64,000 nt of DNA. Source: Calliopum simillimum. Its lineage: Eukaryota; Arthropoda; Insecta; Diptera; Lauxaniidae. The notes under the pieces are model-generated. The model was not told where the DNA came from, ran no database searches, and saw nothing but the letters and a program-made list of their open reading frames with translations. Made by a program: the position numbers and the translations under genes. Where the stretch lies: positions 36,702,245 through 36,766,244 of the forward strand of contig OX638372.1 in the NCBI GenBank assembly GCA_951812925.1, given 5' to 3'. Positions 58,452-64,000 of this stretch are shown here, in pieces (positions within the stretch are counted from its first letter, which is position 1; the number at the start of each line of letters is the position of its first letter).

Positions 58452-61050
58452 CTGAGGAGAAGAAATTAAGTTAATATCGAATTGTTAACAAATCCACTTT
58501 TAAATACTCCTTACCCGCTGATATTCTTCCTCGCTGGCAAAGCGTTCTTTTTGTATACGCGTCATATACAAAACATCTGTGGTTGGCAGCGCTTCCACAA
58601 TGTTAGTCATAACCTTTTGGCTAATACCCTTTGAGTTGAGGTAGCGCACAATATTATCCGGCATACCCAGATTGTCTGGACTAACATATTGCAATGTCAC
58701 ATTGTAGAGTGTAAGTAAGCGTGCCAATGAATGCACTGTACGTCCATGTTTCAAGTCCCCTACCATGGTTATTGTTAAACCATTGACTGTGCCGATTTCT
58801 TCTCGTATGGTAAAGATATCGAGTAGAGCTTGTGTAGGATGTTCGCCGACACCATCACCGGCATTAATTAGTGGCTTGCGACAATGAAGAGCAGCACGCT
58901 GTTGAGAAAACAAAAAACTTCTTAGAATTCATCCGAATATTGTGTTACGAAAATAATACTTACACTCACTGCACCTGGTTCCGGATGCCGCAGCACAAGT
59001 ACATCAGAGTATCCAGCCATAACTGCAATACTATCTTCGAGAGTTTCACCCTTTTGAACTGAAGAACTTGTCTGATCCATGTATATAACACGTCCACCTA
59101 GACGTTGCATAGCTGCTGCAAAACTACAGCTAGTGCGGGTGCTCACTTCATAGAAAATCGAGGCCATTATTTTACCTTTAAGCAAATCATCAACAGGACG
59201 ATCTTTTGTGACACGACTCTTTAACAATTGAGCCAAATTGAATATGTCATTCAGCTGTTCCTTGTTAAACATGTCAACGCTAATAATGTGCTTTCCCAAT
59301 AGACTATGCGCCACTGGACTTATTGGCGCATTTGCGATTGAGTTCTTTTGTATGAGGTCCTTGTATGTTGAATTACCAGTTGAGTCGCAGCGTATACGGG
59401 GAAGCGGTGATATAGGGCGCAAAAAGTTTGTTGATTCACCTGCAAAGTGTACACCCAATTTCGGTGTTGGTTCTGCAAGTAGCTTTGAAAAGGCCTCATT
59501 GGTCTGAACATCACTCCCGAAATCAACATTACGATCCACTGATCTCAAATTATCTAGTCCTGTATCGTAAGATGTTTTTATCTCCAACGACTCCATTGAC
59601 TGTTGTAGCAATGATTTGCGATTGTATTGGAGACGTACATTCTGACCAAAACCAGGTGGTACTAAGACTTCGCCATCAATATAAGCGACCTCACCACGCA
59701 GCACGACACGATGCACTCTGCCCTTAACTTTAGTACCAGCGAATGGTGTCCATTTAGATTTCGAGTGCATACTGTCTTTAGAAATGACCCATTCCTCATC
59801 CAAGTCAATTTCCACATAGGTATTCGGTTGATCTGGTAGACTAAAGATACGTTTTGGATTGCGATAGAATTTATTTTTAATATCGTCTAGTGTCAATCGA
59901 CCTTCATCGACCGCTTTCAAAAGTAGTGGCAATATTGTTTCTAGGCCAGGAAAACCCGGTGGTGGTTTATCCGAATTTTTCTCTTCCCAGGTATGTGGTG
60001 CATGATCTGTAGCAAATACATCTATATACTCCAAATTATCCCATAAGGCTTGTTGATCTTCCGGCGTACACAAAACGGGGCGTACCTCAGCGCGGCCTTC
60101 GCCAATAGTTGATATATTTGTTGTCGATAGGAACAAATGATGCGGACACACTTCACAAGTTACTCTAATGCCTTTTTCCTTTGCTGCACGTATGATCATT
60201 ATCTCTTCTTTACGCGCAATATGGCAAATATGTACGGTGCGATCCATAAGATGTGCTAATAAAATGACCGCGCCCATGGTTTGCCTCTCAGCATGACACA
60301 CAAGTGGCGCACGCTTAGGCCAATTCTGTAAATGTTTTTCCCAAACAGTCATATCTGTCATTTTCAACGTACTAAATGTGTCATTTAGATACATTTTTAA
60401 GCCGGCTGCTTGTGCAGCCAATTCGTGAACTTGTCCCCAATTGTTATCAGAGGCACCGACATATAGCGCATAATCGCAACGTGCTCCAGCCTTGGCTAAT
60501 TCCTGGAAAAGTGTAAAGCTAGCACGATCCACAATCGATGGATTGGTATTTGGCATTGCACAGATCATGGTAACACCACCAGCTAGAGCTGCAGCAGTTC
60601 CGCTGGCAAAATCCTCTTTATGTGTACCACCTGGCTCTCGAAGATGTACATGCACATCGATGAAGCCAGGCAATGTGACCATACGACGTGATGTCATACA
60701 ATCAGTGTGCGTCTTCATGGCAGGACGACAACCGGTGACCCGCATTGATTCCACCAATAGTTTGGTGCATTTAACATCTGTAACCAATGGTATGGAATAA
60801 TCGACAGCTAAACGACGTGTACGATAACCATGCGTCATAAAGGATGATACTCTATAATTGAAGTGTTATTTAGAGTGTGTGCTATTTTGCTATACCATGA
60901 GTACACTAACCTTCTTGCACCTCCACCGCGCATTGGCAAATTGATGACCATATCGAATTGTTTGTTTGCCAGAAATTCAGCCAAATGACGTAATTCACCA
61001 TTGGGATCATCTGGAGCATCTCTATCAAAAGTCCATTGTACAGATTCCAC
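58251..61050 (-). CDS. r: rudimentary/CAD, 3' part (end of CPSase, DHOase, ATCase)
   Basis: Four minus-strand exons (61050-60911, 60851-58964, 58898-58515, 58451-58251) with 59-, 65- and 63-bp introns encode the last ~870 residues of CAD, the ~2,200-residue cytosolic enzyme that catalyses the first three steps of de novo pyrimidine synthesis. Present are the end of the carbamoyl-phosphate synthetase part, dihydroorotase, linker and aspartate transcarbamylase, in the usual animal order. The reading frame is intact across all three splices. Exons for glutaminase and most of CPSase (about 1,350 residues) are not found between 61051 and 64000 on the minus strand; the acceptor at 61051 shows that more exons exist upstream. 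The gene name follows Drosophila rudimentary. Confidence 0.95.
58515..58898 (-). CDS. r: CAD exon: ATCase core
   Basis: The 128 codons start [20 protein letters not shown] and include [15 protein letters not shown], the carbamoyl-phosphate-site HPTQ motif, and [15 protein letters not shown], the start of the aspartate-binding domain. They end EEEYQR at a GTAAGG donor. No missing catalytic residue is noticed. Confidence 0.95.
58964..60851 (-). CDS. r: CAD exon: dihydroorotase, linker and start of ATCase
   Basis: One 1,888-bp exon carries the whole dihydroorotase. Counting from the methionine of MTHGYRTRR, the zinc ligands and active-site residues are all present: HVH at 63-65, the carbamylated lysine in GLKMY at 148, H182 (CHAE), C205-H206 (HICH) and D278 (ATDHAPH). 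Their spacing equals that of human CAD (H1471, H1473, K1556, H1590, C1613, H1614, D1686). The flexible-loop Thr is also kept (NDTFS, 154). A ~110-residue low-conservation linker follows (about 400-508). The ATCase part then begins, with the carbamoyl-phosphate-binding STRTS at 566-570 and the lysine of the SVQKGETL loop at 596. The exon ends GAVS at the donor GT|AAGT. Confidence 0.95.
60911..61050 (-). CDS. r: CAD exon: C-terminal allosteric (MGS-like) part of CPSase
   Basis: After the acceptor TTTTCCAG the exon enters in phase 0 with [10 protein letters not shown] and ends with [10 protein letters not shown] and two bases. The block [16 protein letters not shown], continued in the next exon by [13 protein letters not shown], is the end of the methylglyoxal-synthase-like domain. 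In animal CAD this domain binds the regulators UTP and PRPP. 140 bp; donor AAG|GTTAGT. Confidence 0.92.
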
Positions 61051-62270
61051 CTGGAAAATTAAAAAAACTCGTTTCAAATTTTGTTTTTTAAATTTACAGT
61101 CGCAAGGTTTCTAATCTACAGTAAAAATTTGGCCAGCAAATAATAAGTACTGGCCCGAGACATCTTCTATTAAAGTAAAGGTGGCGCATCTCGCAACATG
61201 TATAGTACTAAATTAAGTTTGAATGGGGTTGAGATACCTTAACTCTAATTGGAAAAGTTAAAAGGTAAGGTTAAATGAGGAAGAATATGGCTATCGATGC
61301 CGTTGGCCAAAGTGAATTACATTAATTCCTTAATATAAGCCATATATCTGAAAATAGCGTTTTCTGCACTTTAAAACAGAGATAAATCGGATCACAGACT
61401 TGATAGAGAAAAACCAACCAGGGTCGGATGACAAATGGAGGCTCTATTTAAGAGCCTCCATGTTTCGGATGTCGTCTGAAGACTTATGGAGAATGTTACG
61501 GGAAATATTTTTGTAGAAAAATTTAACCCTCTTCATCCCCCAACTATAACCCATTTGTGCACAAATGGATCATATTTGGCCATTTCTCAAAAAAGTACAA
61601 AACTTACCGCTTAAGCCGGGGAATAATGGATCAATATGTACCACAGAAATATTTGCTATAAAACTTCACTAATACGTATAGTTGTCGAACTCTAAAAAGT
61701 CAAAAATTCTACAAATTTAAAATTTACTTTTCTACCACAAAATGTGGTCATTGAATCCATAGTACAATGGTAGCAAACCGAAAAGAACATATTGGAACTC
61801 ATAATAATATTTTAATTTCTTTCTTGGAAACGGATTATTTCAACACTACCTAGTGACGGTTGAAGAAGCCCCTAGTTTGAGGCCTGCAAGTTAGTTTTTA
61901 CTGTTCCCAATTCAAAAAACTTGACTCACTTTGTTATCAATGTGCTATTTTTTCACATAAAGGGAATTGCATTTATAGGAATTCTATAAGAAGACATATA
62001 AAAATACCTTCATAAATTAATTAAGGCTATTCCATATAACGCGCAAATGGCATAAAAACCTTGTTAACTCGAAAAATATTCGAGCCTCTTAAAAGAGCTA
62101 TCAAAATGTATATGGAGCGTAGCTAACGCGCACCTCGTCTCTAATAAATTCGATGCAAATTCGATGCAGAAGAGCCTTGAAAATATGTAAAGTGAATTAT
62201 TAGTGTTGCGATTGGTCCAAACAGTTTGCTGTTGATTTTAGGAGTTAATGTAATTTATTCGATTAGAATT
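61051..62270. other. r: Putative CAD intron with repeat fragments
   Basis: No CPSase coding is visible on the minus strand. About 61230-61400 is a diverged copy of the 56781-57050 foldback (TTAATATAAGCCATATATCT, TTTTCTGCACTTTAAAACAG). At 61441-61475 GGAGGCTCTATTTAAGAGCC forms a hairpin, preceded by GGTCGGATGACAAATGG, a word also found near 1694 and, diverged, near 34080. The remainder is AT-rich and uninformative. Confidence 0.5.
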
Positions 62271-62271
62271 A

Positions 62272-63025
62272 TTAGGTTAGGTAAGGTTAGGTTAGGTTAG
62301 GTTAGGTTAGGTTAGGTTAGGTTAGGTTAAGTTAGGTTAGGTTAGGTTAGGTTAGGTTAGGTTAGGTTAGGTTAGGTTAGGTTAGGTTATGTTAGGTTAG
62401 GTTAGGTAAGGTAAGGTAAGGTAAGGTAAGGTTAGGTTAGGTTAGGTTAGGTTAGGTAAGGTTAGGTTAGGTTAGGTTAGGTTAGGTTAGGTTAGGTTAG
62501 GTTAGGTTAGGTTAGGTTAGGTTAGGTTAGGTTAGGTTAGGTTAGGTTAGGTTAGGTTAGGTTAGGTTAGGTTAGGTTAGGTTAGGTTAGGTTAGGTTAG
62601 GTTAGGTTAGGTTAGGTTAGGTTAGGTTAGGTTAGGTTAGGTTAGGTTAGGTTAGGTTAGGTTAGGTTAGGTTAGGTTAGGTTAGGTTAGGTTAGGTTAG
62701 GTTAGGTTAGGTTAGGTTAGGTTAGGTTAGGTTAGGTTAGGTTAGGTTAGGTTAGGTTAGGTTAGGTTAGGTTAGGTTAGGTTAGGTTAGGTTAGGTTAG
62801 GTTAGGTTAGGTTAGGTTAGGTTAGGTTAGGTTAGGTTAGGTTAGGTTAGGTTAGGTTAGGTTAGGTTAGGTTAGGTTAGGTTAGGTTAGGTTAGGTTAG
62901 GTTAGGTTAGGTTAGGTTAGGTTAGGTTAGTTTAGGTTAGGTTAGGTTAGGTTAGGTTAGGTTAGGTTAGGTTAGGTTAGGTTAGGTTAGGTTAGGTTAG
63001 ATTAGGTTAGGTTAGGTTAGGTTAG
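62272..63025 (+). repeat. (TTAGG)n array, ~150 units
   Basis: About 750 bp of TTAGG pentamers run nearly without error. Visible deviations are a run of TAAGG units at about 62404-62432, single TAAGG units near 62283 and 62456, isolated changes near 62330 and 62389, one TTTAGG-type change near 62931 and ATTAGG at 63001. TTAGG is the ancestral insect telomere repeat, which flies have lost as a telomere. Here it is interstitial, with the conserved CAD gene on one side and another coding sequence 640 bp away on the other. Confidence 0.95.
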
Positions 63026-63667
63026 CTCTACCCAGAGCTGGGCAGTCACAGAGATGTGTTCAAGAGATTCTTGCTTGTTTGCATTAATGTAACGAGCTTA
63101 TGTATTTATGCATTAAAGCCTCCTGTGGAATACCCTTATTATCTATTTTTTTACATTTTTACAAAACTGCAGCATAAAATTGATAACGCGTGTGATAAAA
63201 ATACTCGTATTAATGATCGCTTTCAAGTTCAATTGAATACCGGCAGTGTTATGCCAAAGTAAACAAACTCTACTAATTGCAGTAACTAGCAGATACATCG
63301 AAAGTATAGATAAAAATCAGTGAATGATAAAAAATCATGTATCACAAGCTGTACCTCTTCACTTATCAAACTGCAGAGTTTGTTTTTTTTTTGTTTTTGA
63401 TTTTATATCTGTAAGTATTTGTTAAGTGTGTTGATGGTAGGTAGGTAAGTACAAAAAAAGAAAAACTAAAAATATATATGAATTTCATGATCATGAATCA
63501 ATCAAATTTGTTCAAATCATGACAGTTTTAATTTAATTTATCAGTTGGTAGGTCGGTGCAGTTCAGAAACCACGTAGCTTTATTAGTGCAGCGTTAAGTT
63601 AATAATAAACAAAAACAAATTTTATTTTAAAGTTAATTATACAAATCGCGAAAGTTTTTTTTTTAAC
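63026..63667 (+). other. Upstream region and 5' UTR of the MGCSNS gene
   Basis: Noncoding. TCAGTT at 63541-63546 matches the initiator, but no DPE lies at +28. The TTTTTTTTAACATGG context at 63658-63671 supplies the start codon. A 68-codon plus frame at 63056-63262 is not considered a gene. Confidence 0.35.
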
Positions 63668-64000
63668 ATGGGTTGCTCTAATTCCCGATATCTTGCTACG
63701 CCTAATAATCCACTACAGATGCAGCAATATCTTAATGCAAAACGCGAGCGTCGTCGACGCAAATTGGAAAAAGAACAAAAACGAATCGCCAAATTGCAGG
63801 AAAAGTTTCAGAAAAAAAAGAAACATGGCGCTGCACAAATAACTTCGCGTATATCGGAATCAAAACGCCGTAGTAATACACCGCGTATTAGCAATTTTAA
63901 TTATCAAACAATGCGCTATGAATTCAATAAAGAGGAATATGATCGCAATCTGGAAAATAAACTGAAAAACCAATTGGATAGTGACTTATGTTTATTTATC
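63668..64000 (+). CDS. N-terminal part of a MGCSNS protein, probably acylated, basic and helical
   Basis: 111 uninterrupted codons run off the window edge. The product begins MGCSNS, which fits the N-myristoylation consensus (Gly2, Ser6) with a cysteine at 3 suited to palmitoylation, so membrane anchoring is likely. Residues about 18-52 are very rich in Arg, Lys, Glu and Gln (RERRRRKLEKEQKR, EKFQKKKK), predicting a long charged helix or coiled coil; residues 60-76 are Ser/Arg-rich. Codon use is clean and the AACATGG start is good. I do not recognise the family. It lies on the strand opposite CAD, upstream of the CAD exons in this window, so it is either a gene nested in a CAD intron or a neighbour brought in by misassembly. 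Confidence 0.7.
   Translation, partial: MGCSNSRYLATPNNPLQMQQYLNAKRERRRRKLEKEQKRIAKLQEKFQKKKKHGAAQITSRISESKRRSNTPRISNFNYQTMRYEFNKEEYDRNLENKLKNQLDSDLCLFI

Noticed and set aside
59238..60800. Plus-strand frames of 89, 99 and 102 codons over the CAD gene
   Set aside because: They are antisense shadows of the conserved dihydroorotase exon and have no independent support.
62272..63025. TTAGG array as a chromosome end
   Set aside because: Coding sequence lies on both sides and the array runs into ordinary sequence at 63026, so it is interstitial in this assembly.

Overview
The window is nuclear DNA from a higher fly (Brachycera/Cyclorrhapha; a tephritid-like genome is plausible but not proven). 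The signs are very AT-rich intergenic DNA, 59-65 bp introns in the one well-conserved gene, a perfect arthropod Inr+DPE core promoter, mariner, hAT, pogo-like, Jockey-like and Ty3/gypsy-like debris, and a fly-type rudimentary/CAD gene. It is not bacterial: there are no operons, CRISPR arrays or phage. Only about 4 kb codes for host protein.

Layout. 1-36.5 kb holds no convincing host gene. It is stacked transposon debris: foldback/MITE elements whose ends can often be placed to the base by terminal inverted repeats (TIRs) and target-site duplications (TSDs), two mariner transposase copies (17.4-18.6 kb; 27.0-27.9 kb, the second nested in an older mariner), a hAT transposase relic (11.8 kb) and two very large abutting palindromes (33.1-36.5 kb). 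36.9-37.6 kb is a GAGA-rich promoter-like region with an Inr at 37446 and a DPE at exactly +28. It probably starts a plus-strand gene of about 184 codons with a short exon at 42226-42348, a ~14.8 kb element-filled intron and two 3' exons at 57196-57764 encoding a single-pass membrane protein. The intron holds a Jockey-like LINE, a gypsy RNase H relic and many foldback elements.

58.25-61.05 kb, minus strand, carries the 3' part of rudimentary (CAD), the multifunctional enzyme of de novo pyrimidine synthesis: the end of the carbamoyl-phosphate synthetase region, a complete dihydroorotase, the linker and a complete aspartate transcarbamylase. The upstream GATase/CPSase exons are not in the remaining 3 kb. 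That stretch instead holds old repeats, a ~750 bp nearly perfect (TTAGG)n array and, at 63668 on the plus strand, the start of a different gene whose product begins MGCSNS (probably acylated). So either this gene is nested in a long CAD intron, or the assembly joins two loci here.

The CAD gene and the membrane-protein gene converge, and their predicted poly(A) signals imply overlapping 3' ends. The most unusual content is the transposon architecture: elements with the end motif reiterated inside, a palindromic module shared by elements with unrelated ends, and several insertions that can be dated relative to each other. All boundaries were read by eye. No alignment or database search was run, so family names rest on recognised motifs.
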